Shown piece by piece: positions 49,715 to 58,205 of a DNA stretch of 64,000 nucleotides (its first letter is position 1; each line of letters opens with the position of its first letter). This DNA is from Streptomyces venezuelae (GTDB lineage Bacteria > Actinomycetota > Actinomycetes > Streptomycetales > Streptomycetaceae): NCBI RefSeq assembly GCF_008642275.1, contig NZ_CP029189.1, positions 620,001-684,000 on the forward strand, in the 5' to 3' direction. Made by a program: the position numbers and the translations under genes. The notes under the pieces are model-generated. The model made no database searches, was not told where the DNA came from, and was given only the letters and a program-made list of their open reading frames with translations.

Positions 49715-52012
49715 TTGTCAACCGAGGAATTCCGAAAAGAGCAGCAATTCGTCACCGACCTCTATCGGCGCCTCGATGATCTGCGTGACCAGGCGGAACG
49801 GGCGGTCGACGGGGCGCTGCGCGATGTCGGCACCGGGTTGCAGGCGCGGCTGGAGCGGGACGTCCTGGTCGCCGAGCAGTCCGGTCTGCTTTCCGCCCTG
49901 AATGCGGGCGAGAACGGCCTCTGTTTCGGCCGTCTGGAGTTCTCCGACGGCCGGGACCACCACATCGGGCGGCTCGGAATCCGGGCCGACGACGCGGAAC
50001 GCACTCCGCTCGTCCTGGACTGGCGCGCGGACGTGGCCCGCCCCTTCTACCTCGCCACCGGTCACACCCCCATGGGGCTGCGCCGCCGCCGGCACATCAG
50101 CAGCCGGGGGCGCGTGGTGACCGCCCTGCACGACGAGATCCTCGACCTGACCGACGCGGAGCGCACCGGCCACGAGGGGGCCGACGCGGACGCCGTGCTG
50201 CTCGCCGCGCTCGACGCCGCCCGGACCGGCCGGATGCACGACATCGTGCGCACCATCCAGGCCGAGCAGGACCGGATCATCCGCTCCACCCACCGCGGGG
50301 TGCTGGTCGTCGAGGGCGGCCCCGGCACCGGCAAGACCGCCGTCGCGCTGCACCGCGCCGCGTACCTGCTGTACGCGCACCGGGAGCTGCTCGCCAAGCG
50401 GGGTGTGCTGATCGTCGGACCGGGCCCGGCCTTCCTCGGCTACATCGGCGGGGTGCTCCCGGCCCTCGGCGAGACGGGTGTCCTGCTGGCCACCCCCGGT
50501 GAGCTCTTCCCCGGCGTGCACGCCACCGGCACCGACCGTCCGGGGGCCGCCGCGGTGAAGGGGCGGGCCGCGATGGCGGAGGTCCTCGCCCGGGTGGTGG
50601 CCGACCGGCAGTGCCTGCCGGAGACCGTTCCGGCGGACACCGGCGAGGAGTACGACACCGTCCCCGAGCCGGCGCTGGAGATCGACCACGAGGAGTACGG
50701 GACGCTGCTGCTGGACCGCACCATGGCCTACGAGGCGCGGGACCGGGCCCGGGCCACCGGGCTGCCGCACAACCAGGCGCGTCCCTCGTTCGCCTTCCCG
50801 GTCATCGACGCGCTGACGGCGCAGCTCGCCGACCGGCTGGGCGCCGATCCGTACGGCGGTCCGAACCTGCTCGGCCCGGACGACATCGCCCAGCTCGGCA
50901 AGGAGATCGCGACGAGCGCCGCGGTGCACGCGGCGATCGACTCGCTGTGGCCCTCCCTCACCCCCCAGCGGCTGGTCTCCGACTTCCTCGCGGACCCCAC
51001 CCACCTGCCCGCGCACGAGGCCGACCTGATCCGGCGCGCGCCCTCGGCCCGGCCCGACTGGACCCCGGCGGACGTGCCGCTCCTGGACGAGGCCGCCGAG
51101 CTGCTCGGTGAGGACGACAGTGCCCGGCGGGCCGCCGAGGAGCGGGACCGGCAGCGGCGCATCGCCTACGCGCAGGGGGTGCTGGACCTGTCCGAGGGCT
51201 CGCAGTCGTACGAGTTCGAGGACGAGGAGAGCGAATACCTCGCGGCCCACGACATCATCGACGCGGAGCGGATGGCCGAGCGCCACGAGGAGGCCGACCA
51301 CCGCAGCACGGCCGAACGGGCCGCGGCCGACCGTACCTGGGCCTTCGGGCACGTCATCGTGGACGAGGCGCAGGAGCTGTCGGCGATGGCGTGGCGGCTG
51401 CTGATGCGGCGCTGTCCGACCCGGTCGATGACGCTGGTCGGCGATCCGGCGCAGACGGCCGACGAGGCGGGCTGCGGCTCGTGGGAGCGGATCCTCTCGC
51501 CGTACGTGGGCGAGCGCTGGGAGCTGGTCCGGCTGGGGGTCAACTACCGCACGCCGGCCGAGATCATGGAGGTGGCGGCGGCGGTGCTGCGGATGCGCGA
51601 TCCCGGCTTCGAGCCGCCGCGGTCGGTGCGGGCCACCGGGGTGCGGCCCTGGGCGCACGCGACCGGTGACCTGGCGGCGGCGACCGGGGAGGCCGTGGCC
51701 CGGGAGCTGCCCGCCGAGGGGCGGCTCGCGGTGATCGCGCCGCGGGCGCGGCACGCGGCCCTGGCCGCCGTACTGCCGGGGGTACGCGCGGGCGCGGAGC
51801 CGGATCTGACCGGTGAGGTGGTCCTGCTGGACCCGCGCCAGGCCAAGGGGCTGGAGTTCGACACGGTGATCGTGGTGGAACCGGACGAGTTCCGGCCGAG
51901 CGATCTGTACGTGGCGCTGACCCGGGCGACCCAGTCCCTCGGGGTGGTGCACACCGCCGGCCGGCTGCCGGCGGGGCTGGCGGACACCCCGGAGGGGCTG
52001 CTCAGGCGCTGA
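49715..52012 (+). CDS. HelD-family RNA polymerase-displacing ATPase (HelR-like)
   Basis: The 765-residue protein matches actinobacterial HelD/HelR, a UvrD-like ATPase that inserts arms into RNA polymerase and dislodges stalled or rifamycin-bound enzyme. It has the N-terminal coiled coil EFRKEQQFVTDLYRRLDDLR, Walker A VEGGPGTGKTAVALHRAAYL near residue 200, Walker B VIVDEAQELSAMAWRLLMRR, VNYRTPAEIMEVAAAVLRM and C-terminal motifs KGLEFDTVIVVEP and LYVALTRATQSLG. I chose the TTG at 49715 because AGGAG ends five bases upstream; GTG at 49709 overlaps that site. I saw no rifamycin-associated element (the known 19-bp RAE palindrome) upstream. Confidence 0.9.
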   Translation: MSTEEFRKEQQFVTDLYRRLDDLRDQAERAVDGALRDVGTGLQARLERDVLVAEQSGLLSALNAGENGLCFGRLEFSDGRDHHIGRLGIRADDAERTPLVLDWRADVARPFYLATGHTPMGLRRRRHISSRGRVVTALHDEILDLTDAERTGHEGADADAVLLAALDAARTGRMHDIVRTIQAEQDRIIRSTHRGVLVVEGGPGTGKTAVALHRAAYLLYAHRELLAKRGVLIVGPGPAFLGYIGGVLPALGETGVLLATPGELFPGVHATGTDRPGAAAVKGRAAMAEVLARVVADRQCLPETVPADTGEEYDTVPEPALEIDHEEYGTLLLDRTMAYEARDRARATGLPHNQARPSFAFPVIDALTAQLADRLGADPYGGPNLLGPDDIAQLGKEIATSAAVHAAIDSLWPSLTPQRLVSDFLADPTHLPAHEADLIRRAPSARPDWTPADVPLLDEAAELLGEDDSARRAAEERDRQRRIAYAQGVLDLSEGSQSYEFEDEESEYLAAHDIIDAERMAERHEEADHRSTAERAAADRTWAFGHVIVDEAQELSAMAWRLLMRRCPTRSMTLVGDPAQTADEAGCGSWERILSPYVGERWELVRLGVNYRTPAEIMEVAAAVLRMRDPGFEPPRSVRATGVRPWAHATGDLAAATGEAVARELPAEGRLAVIAPRARHAALAAVLPGVRAGAEPDLTGEVVLLDPRQAKGLEFDTVIVVEPDEFRPSDLYVALTRATQSLGVVHTAGRLPAGLADTPEGLLRR

Positions 52013-53489
52013 TGACCAGCGGTGCCCGGGGGTCGGTGCGCAGGGGGGTCGCCAGGGCCACGAGGGTGTGTTCCAGGCCGTGGAGGTGGGCGAGGGCGGG
52101 TTCCGCGGCGGCGGGCCGGGGGTGCGGCACGGTGACGGGTCCGGGGGCGGCGCCCGGGGCGGTGAGGGCCTCCACCGCGGCCTCCACGCGCCAGCAGGCG
52201 GCGGCCAGCCGGGCGTCGTGCGAGGCCTGGGGGTCGGCGGCGACGGCGACCAGCCCGCGCACGTCCCGGGCGCAGTCGTCGAGCAGGGCGAGCACCTGCC
52301 GGGCCCGGGCCTTGCGGGCGCGCAGCGGGCTCAGCGGGTGGACGAGGGGCGCCAGCGCCATCCGGACCCTGGCCAGCAGCAGTTCCAGCTCGGCGGCGTG
52401 CGGGGCGGGGTCGGCGTCCGGGTCGCCCGCGAGGCGGTCCAGGGCGGCCGCGGTGCAGGCGCGTACGCAGTGCAGGGCGCGCTGGATCCACGCGTCGTTG
52501 GCGGCGTGGGTGGTGACCGGAAGGATGATCACGACGGCGAGGGCGGCGCCGAGCGCACCGATGGCGGTCTCCTGGAAGCGCAGGAGCAGCAGTCCGGGGT
52601 GCAGGACGCCGAGGAGGCCGTAGAGGAGCCCGGCCATGACGGTGACGAAGAACATCATCCAGGAGTACGAGGGCGCGGCCGTGTAGAAGATCCCGAAGAC
52701 GCATACGGCGACCAGTGCCGCGGTGGGCGCCGGTGCGCCGTGCAGGGGTACGGCGATGAGCAGCCCGGCGGCGATCCCGACGACGGTGCCGAGGACGCGG
52801 CGGAAGCCCCGTACGAGGGTCTCGCCCCGGGAGGCGGTGTTCACGAAGATCCACCAGGAGGTGCCGACGGCCCAGTACCAGCGGTCGTCGGAGAGCGCCT
52901 GGCCGATGCCGAGCGCGAAGGCGCAGGCGGCGGTGGCCTGGAAGGCCTGCCGGGTGGTCGGGCGCGCGAGCCCGGTTCCGGGCAGGCCGGGCGGGGCCGC
53001 GGGGGGCGGGGTGCGCCGTTCGATGGGCCACAGCAGGAAGCGCACGGCCCCGGAGGCGAGGAGCGCGAGACCGACGGCGGCGTACAGCTCGGGCAGCTGC
53101 CCGGGCCGGGCGTGCAGGAACTGGGTGACGAAGAACATCATGAAGCCGAAGATCCCGAGGGCGTGTCCGCGCGGGCCGAAGCGGCGGGCGTACACCCCGG
53201 CGAACACGACGGCGAGGAAGGCGGCGTCCCGGGCGAGCGGCACCCCGTGCAGGGTGGTGGCGAGGGCCAGGACGGGGAATCCGGCGACGGGCAGCAGGGC
53301 GGTGGTGCGGCGCTGGGCGCGGACGTCCGCGTCGAGGACGGTGAAGAGGGCGAGCAGGGCCGCCAGTCCCCCGGTGATGGAGGCGGTCAGGGAGAGACCG
53401 CACACTTCGGCGAGGGCGACGGCGGCGGCGACGCCGATCACCGCGCGGGCCGAGTTCCGCAGTCTCATACGCCCCGGATCCGGAGCCAC
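52002..53489 (-). CDS. FUSC-family membrane protein (aromatic acid exporter-like)
   Basis: The 495-residue protein has two blocks of about five to six membrane helices (AVIGVAAAVALAEVCGLSLT; WWIFVNTASRGETLVRGFRR; TVVGIAAGLLIAVPLHGAP) separated by and followed by cytosolic helical parts. This matches the fusaric-acid-resistance (FUSC) family of proton-driven exporters of aromatic acids. GTG start at 53487-53489, preceded by GAAGAGGA; GTG 53504 and ATG 53495 are alternatives. It is divergent from the MarR gene and its 3' end overlaps the end of the helD-like gene by 11 bases. Confidence 0.85.
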   Translation of the reverse strand: MAPDPGRMRLRNSARAVIGVAAAVALAEVCGLSLTASITGGLAALLALFTVLDADVRAQRRTTALLPVAGFPVLALATTLHGVPLARDAAFLAVVFAGVYARRFGPRGHALGIFGFMMFFVTQFLHARPGQLPELYAAVGLALLASGAVRFLLWPIERRTPPPAAPPGLPGTGLARPTTRQAFQATAACAFALGIGQALSDDRWYWAVGTSWWIFVNTASRGETLVRGFRRVLGTVVGIAAGLLIAVPLHGAPAPTAALVAVCVFGIFYTAAPSYSWMMFFVTVMAGLLYGLLGVLHPGLLLLRFQETAIGALGAALAVVIILPVTTHAANDAWIQRALHCVRACTAAALDRLAGDPDADPAPHAAELELLLARVRMALAPLVHPLSPLRARKARARQVLALLDDCARDVRGLVAVAADPQASHDARLAAACWRVEAAVEALTAPGAAPGPVTVPHPRPAAAEPALAHLHGLEHTLVALATPLRTDPRAPLVISA

Positions 53490-53911
53490 GAACATCCTCT
53501 TCACGGCGGTGTGCCGCCCCCCTTGGAGTGCTGCGCGCCGGTCCGGCGCCGCCCGGGGGTGGTGGGCGGCGGACGGGCACGGCGAAGGCGCCGCGCTCCG
53601 GAACCGGCCTCGTTGCCGTCCGGCGCTGCGCGGCGCCGTAAGTACATGGATACGACACAGATAAGCATCCGGGGGCCCAGTGGCTCAACCCGGCCTGCGG
53701 AGGCTGGGCCATTGGCACACCCCAAGGGCGGACATGTCGGCCAGGAAACCGCCAACGGCTCAGCCGGGCGGGCGCCGCGCGCCGAGCCGGGGAGGCGCCC
53801 CGTCGGGCCCCGCCCACCGGCCGGGTCGCACCGTCGTGACCGGCTCTCGTACACGTGACCACGCGCTGTTATCGTGCAGCGACCCGCGGGGCGTACGGAA
53901 GGGGACCGACG
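53490..53911. other. 422-base divergent intergenic region, FUSC / MarR
   Basis: This gap holds the promoters of the FUSC and MarR genes. TTATCG at 53869-53874 with GTGACC upstream (53854-53859) could serve MarR. A 70-codon frame at 53646-53858 lacks a ribosome site and has atypical codon use. No repeat or RNA is recognised. Its length is unusual for this gene-dense window. Confidence 0.5.
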
Positions 53912-54382
53912 TTGACGCGTACGGCGGAGTCCGGGGAGGCCGAGGCGTTCAGCCGGGCCGCGGTGGCGGTCTTCCGGCTGAACGGGCGGTTCACGGCGGC
54001 CCTCGACCGGCTCGCGCTCGCCTCGGGGCTCAGTGCCGCGCGCTGGCAGATCCTGAGCACGGTGACGGGACGGCCGCTGTCCGTCTCCGAGGTGGCCCGC
54101 CGGGTGGGGACCACCCGGCAGAGCGTGCAGCGCATAGCGGACCTGCTCGTGCGGCAGGGACTCGCGGTCTACCTGGACAATCCGGCGCACCGGCGGGCCA
54201 AGCTGCTCAGCGCCACCGAGCGCGGCGCGGCCGCGAAACGGGAGATCGACACCTGTCTGGCCGAACTGGCGCGGCAGCTGTGCGAGGGCCTCGGCGGCGA
54301 GGACGAGGTGCGGCAGACGGCCGAGGTCCTCCGGGGGCTGTCCGGCGCGTTGTCGTCGATCGGATCCGACGGCTCCGGGTGA
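53912..54382 (+). CDS. MarR-family transcriptional regulator
   Basis: The 156-residue protein has a winged-helix MarR core: LNGRFTAALDRLALASGLS, SAARWQILSTVTGRPLSVSE, VARRVGTTRQSVQRIADLLV and RQGLAVYLDNPAHRRAKLLS. It starts with TTG at 53912, six bases after AAGGGGA; a GTG at 53855 is possible but lacks a ribosome site. MarR proteins respond to aromatic compounds, fitting regulation of the divergent FUSC exporter. The SARP gene follows 139 bases downstream. Confidence 0.88.
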   Translation: MTRTAESGEAEAFSRAAVAVFRLNGRFTAALDRLALASGLSAARWQILSTVTGRPLSVSEVARRVGTTRQSVQRIADLLVRQGLAVYLDNPAHRRAKLLSATERGAAAKREIDTCLAELARQLCEGLGGEDEVRQTAEVLRGLSGALSSIGSDGSG

Positions 54383-54521
54383 GGCCCGTGCACGTGTACA
54401 CCGCCATACGGACAACCCGGCCTGAAACCACCCCCGTCTTTCCCAAGAGTTGACTGCACCGAGAAACGCTCTTTGCGGTACCGTTCGCGCCTGACGCGGG
54501 GTTTCAAGGCCGGGGGACCTT

Positions 54522-57500
54522 TTGAATCGGTTTGTCTTCAGAGTGCTGGGACCGCTGCTCGTCCAGACCGATGACGGTCCGCTGCGCATCAACGGCAGGC
54601 GCCAGGCCACGGTCCTGTCGATGCTGCTGCTGTACGCCGACCGGATCGTGTCGGTCGACACCCTCGTGGACGCCGTCTGGCCGGAATCACCCCCGGCCAC
54701 GGCCCGCAATCAGATCGCCATCTGCGTGGCCACCCTCCGCAAGACCTTCAAGCAGGCCGGGGTGACCGACCTGCTGATCACCTCTCCGCCCGGCTACCTG
54801 CTGGCCAAGGGAGAGCACCGGATCGACGTCCAGGAGTTCACGGAGCGGGCCGAGCAGGGCCGGGACGCCGCCCGGCACGGACGGACCGAGGAGGCGTGCG
54901 CGCACTTCGAGGAGGCGCTCAGCATCTGGCGGGGCTCGGCGCTCGACGAGCCGGCCGGCTCCCGGCTGGAGGCGGAGACCACCAGGCTGGAGCAGATGCG
55001 GCTCGCGCTGACGGAGGAACGAGCCGGTCTGATGCTCCAGCTGGGCCGCCACCGCGCGCTCACCGGGGAGCTCACCGAACTGGTGGCCCGGCACCCGCTG
55101 CGCGAGCAGTGCCGCGAACACCTCATGCTGGCCCTGTACCGGTCGGGGCAGCGGGCCGAGGCCCTCGACGTGTTCCTGCAGGGCCGCCGGTTACTCACCG
55201 AGCAGCTCGGCATCGAACCCGGTCCCGGGCTTCGCCAGTTGCACGAGCTGATCCTGCGCGACTCCCCCGAACTGACCCGGCCCCCCGCCGCGGCGGCACC
55301 CGCGCCGGCCGCCCTGAGCACCATCCCGGCACAACTGCCCGCGGACGTCATGGCGTTCACCGGCCGGCAACGGGAGATGACCTCCCTGGACCGGCTCCTG
55401 AAGGAGCCCTACAGCCCGCACACCCCGGCGCTGGCGACCATCGTGGGCGTGGGCGGGGTGGGCAAGACCGCACTCGCGGTGCACTGGGCGAGCCAGGTCG
55501 CCGACCAGTTCCCGGACGGCCAGCTCTTCGCCGATCTGCGCGGGTACGACGAGGAGCACGCGCCGGTGTCCCCCGCCGCCGTGCTCGACCGGTTCCTGCG
55601 CGCCCTCGGGATCGGAGCCCCCCAGATACCGGCGGATCCCGACGAGCGGGCCTCGCTGTTCCGGAGTCTGCTCAGCACCCGCAAGACGCTGATCGTCCTG
55701 GACAACGTACGCTCCTTCCCCCAGCTCAGACCCCTGCTCCCGGGTGGTGGACGCAGTGTGGTGCTGGCCACCAGCCGGGAGAGCCTGGGCGATCTGACCG
55801 GGGACTACACGGCGCTGAGCCTGCGACTGCGGATGCTGGAGCCGACCGAGGCGACGGCGCTGCTGATCAAACTGGCCGGGGCCGACCGGTTCGGCAGCGA
55901 CCCGGTGGCGGTGGAACAGCTCGGCGCCCTGTGCGACTGCCTCCCGCTCGCGCTGCGGATCGCGGGCGCGCGGCTGGCGGCCAAACCCAATCTGAGCGTA
56001 CGGAGCCTCGTGGAGCGGCTGCGCGACCACCGCTCCCGCCTCGACGTGCTGAGCCCGGGCGAGGGCGGGGTGCGCGCCGGCTTCCGGCTCACCTACCGGG
56101 ACCTGCCGCCGGAGACGGCCCGGATGTACCGCAGGCTCGGACTGCTGCGCACGGCGGACTTCGCCGCCTGGGCGGGGGCGGCCGTACTGGACACCGATGT
56201 GTGGCACGCGGAGGAACTGATCGACCACCTGGTCGACGCGCAGCTGCTGGAGGTGGCCGACGCCGAGCCGGGGCGGGCCGCCCGCTACCGCTTCCAGGAC
56301 CTGCTGCGGCTGTTCGCCCGCGAGCGCGCGGAGTCGGACGAGCCGGAGGGGGAGACCGACGCCGCGCTGGAGCGGGCCTTCGCGTCCTGGCTCTGGCTGG
56401 CCGAGGAGGCGCACCGGCGGATCGACGGCCGGCAGTTCCCGGTGGGCCGGGCGCCGGAACCGGCCCCGTGTTTCCTGCCGGACCTGGCCGACGAGCTGCT
56501 GGCCACCCCGATGGACTGGTTCGAGTCGGAGCGCACGGCGATCGCCGACCTGGTGGCACACGCGGCGGAGACGGGCCGGGCCCGGTACGCGTGGACGCTG
56601 ACCGAGAGCGCGGTCCCGCACTTCGAGACCAAGAACTATCTGGAGGACTGGCAGCGCTGCGCCGAGCAGGCGCTGGCCTCGGCCCGGCGCACCGGGGACG
56701 AGCCGGGCGAGGCCACGATGCTGCGGCTGCTGGGGTCGCTGGCGATCTACCAGCGGCGGTACGAGCAGGCCGAGGGCTGGAACATGGCCGCGCTACGGCT
56801 GCTGCGCAACACCGGTGACGCGGGCGGGGCGGCGCTCGCCCAGCGGAACCTTGCCATGTGCGCGCGGTTCCAGGGGGACTGGGAGCGGGCCCTGGAGTAC
56901 TGCGAGGCGGCCCTCGGTGGTTTCCACGCGTCGGGCGACATCGGCAACGAGGCCCATCTGCTCGGCTTCCAGGCGCAGATCGAGCTGGACCGGGGCAACG
57001 TGGGCGGCGCGCTGCCGCTCGCCGAGCGTGCGGTGGCGCTGAGCCGGCGGACCGGATCGGTACGGGCGGAGGCGCAGAGCGTGTACCGGCTGGCCGAGGT
57101 CCGGCTGCGTGCGGGAGATCTGGGCGAGGCCGCGGAGGCCTTCGGTGCGGTACTGCGGCTGACCCGGGGCGAGGGCGACCGGGTCGGGGAGGCGCACGCG
57201 CTGCGGGGACTGGGGCAGACGCAGTGGAGCCAGGGCCTGCTGTCGGCGGCGGGGGGAACGCTGCAGCAGGCCCTGGAGATCACGGATGAGCTGGCGGACC
57301 GTTTCCTGTACGCCCGGGTGGAGACGGATCTGGGATGTGTGGAAGCGCTCGGCGGCCGCCCGGCGGAGGCGGCGGAGCGGTTCCGGCGCGCGCGGGCCGC
57401 GTTCGGCGAGGTCGGCGCACAGCCCTGGCGGGCCCAGGCGGGCCGGCTGCTCGCCGCGGTCCAGGGCACGGCGGGCGGGCCGGGCGGTGGGGACGCGCCG

Positions 57501-57593
57501 GGCGGTGGCTGCGCCGGTGAGGTGCCGCATCGTTCCTTCACCGCGGCGGAACTGACCTTGCTGCTGACCTGCCCGGAGGACGGAAAGGGCTAG
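54522..57593 (+). CDS. AfsR/SARP-family regulator with NB-ARC and TPR domains
   Basis: The 1023-residue protein is a large SARP: winged-helix DNA-binding domain at about 5-95 (FRVLGPLLVQTDDGPL; RQATVLSMLLLYADRIVSVD), BTAD domain to about 250, NB-ARC ATPase with P-loop VGVGGVGKTALAVHWASQ near residue 310, TLIVLDNVRSF Walker B and CLPLALRIAGARLA, and C-terminal TPR-like helices from about 680. AfsR relatives activate antibiotic clusters. TTG start at 54522 after GGGGGA. Its stop TAG lies inside the left end of the MITE-like palindrome, so the natural C-terminus may have been changed by insertion. Confidence 0.93.
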   Translation: MNRFVFRVLGPLLVQTDDGPLRINGRRQATVLSMLLLYADRIVSVDTLVDAVWPESPPATARNQIAICVATLRKTFKQAGVTDLLITSPPGYLLAKGEHRIDVQEFTERAEQGRDAARHGRTEEACAHFEEALSIWRGSALDEPAGSRLEAETTRLEQMRLALTEERAGLMLQLGRHRALTGELTELVARHPLREQCREHLMLALYRSGQRAEALDVFLQGRRLLTEQLGIEPGPGLRQLHELILRDSPELTRPPAAAAPAPAALSTIPAQLPADVMAFTGRQREMTSLDRLLKEPYSPHTPALATIVGVGGVGKTALAVHWASQVADQFPDGQLFADLRGYDEEHAPVSPAAVLDRFLRALGIGAPQIPADPDERASLFRSLLSTRKTLIVLDNVRSFPQLRPLLPGGGRSVVLATSRESLGDLTGDYTALSLRLRMLEPTEATALLIKLAGADRFGSDPVAVEQLGALCDCLPLALRIAGARLAAKPNLSVRSLVERLRDHRSRLDVLSPGEGGVRAGFRLTYRDLPPETARMYRRLGLLRTADFAAWAGAAVLDTDVWHAEELIDHLVDAQLLEVADAEPGRAARYRFQDLLRLFARERAESDEPEGETDAALERAFASWLWLAEEAHRRIDGRQFPVGRAPEPAPCFLPDLADELLATPMDWFESERTAIADLVAHAAETGRARYAWTLTESAVPHFETKNYLEDWQRCAEQALASARRTGDEPGEATMLRLLGSLAIYQRRYEQAEGWNMAALRLLRNTGDAGGAALAQRNLAMCARFQGDWERALEYCEAALGGFHASGDIGNEAHLLGFQAQIELDRGNVGGALPLAERAVALSRRTGSVRAEAQSVYRLAEVRLRAGDLGEAAEAFGAVLRLTRGEGDRVGEAHALRGLGQTQWSQGLLSAAGGTLQQALEITDELADRFLYARVETDLGCVEALGGRPAEAAERFRRARAAFGEVGAQPWRAQAGRLLAAVQGTAGGPGGGDAPGGGCAGEVPHRSFTAAELTLLLTCPEDGKG

Positions 57594-57770
57594 GGGGTGT
57601 CCGCAAAGTAGCGCCGGCCGCCCGAAGGGCGGGCCCCGCGGCGTCCGGTGCCGTACATCGCAAGGCGGAGGGGTGCCCGTGTACTGGACGTACTCGGGCG
57701 CCCCGACAACGCGGCGAGGTGCGGTGCCGGGCGTCGCGGGGCAGGCGGTACTTTGCGGACACGCCCTAGG
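57590..57770. mobile_element. MITE-like 180-bp imperfect palindrome
   Basis: The ends CTAGGG(G/C)GTGTCCGCAAAGTA at 57590-57610 and their inverse at 57749-57769 form about 20-bp terminal repeats with one mismatch. Inner sequence continues to pair imperfectly across the whole element, with an extra CCGCCCGAAGGGCGG hairpin at about 57621-57635. It has no coding capacity. The flanking CTAG may be a target duplication. Comparable elements occur in streptomycete genomes; mobilisation would need a transposase supplied elsewhere. Confidence 0.7.
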
Positions 57771-57786
57771 CCGGGGAGGGAGCGGC

Positions 57787-58005
57787 TCAGCCCCAGGGCA
57801 TGTCGCCGTGCTTGCCGGCGGAGCCGGGGTGCGGGGGGACCAGCGGCTTGACGACGCCCCAGGGCATGTCCCCGTCCGCCTGCACGGTGGTGTGCGGGTC
57901 CGCGAGGACGGCCGGCGCTCCCCCCGCGCCGACGAACACCCCCGCAAGAACGACCAGGCAGGCCGCCGCTGTGCTCGCCGTCTTCACCGTCCGCGTGCTG
58001 CGCAT
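57787..58005 (-). CDS. Small secreted peptide with duplicated GDMPWG motif
   Basis: I do not recognise a named family. The 72-residue product has a clear signal peptide (MRSTRTVKTASTAAACLVVL, then AGVFVGAGGAPAVLA), leaving a short mature peptide of about 37 residues. It holds GDMPWG twice: QADGDMPWGVVKPLVPP in the middle and KHGDMPWG at the extreme C-terminus. GAGGGG lies 7 bases before the ATG at 58003-58005. It is divergent from the second SARP gene and lies between two cluster regulators. A peptide signal or RiPP-like precursor is a guess. Confidence 0.72.
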   Translation of the reverse strand: MRSTRTVKTASTAAACLVVLAGVFVGAGGAPAVLADPHTTVQADGDMPWGVVKPLVPPHPGSAGKHGDMPWG

Positions 58006-58054
58006 CTGGGAATCCCCTCTCGGTGGAGCATCACTGCCGCTCGCTGCGGCATGA

Positions 58055-58127
58055 ATGGAACAGTAGGGACGCCTCCTTTTCCATCCGTGTTCCATCGATT
58101 TCGTGACCCTGGCCGCCCTCGAAATCG
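58055..58127. promoter_or_regulatory. Inverted repeats in the peptide/SARP divergent promoter
   Basis: ATGGAACA (58055-58062) recurs inverted as TGTTCCAT (58088-58095), and CGATTTCG (58096-58103) recurs inverted as CGAAATCG (58120-58127). Both pairs are exact and abut each other between the two divergent starts, suggesting a shared operator region. The region is AT-richer than its surroundings. Confidence 0.55.
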
Positions 58128-58205
58128 CCACGATATCGAGGAGACAACGCACTCCACTAGCTTCGTTCAGAGATTCTTCTCCATGAATCACGGATGGGGC
58201 GGTAC

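Noticed and set aside
53646..53858. 70-codon frame in the FUSC/MarR gap
   Set aside because: No ribosome site, atypical codon use at the start and no recognisable family, so it is described only as part of the intergenic region.
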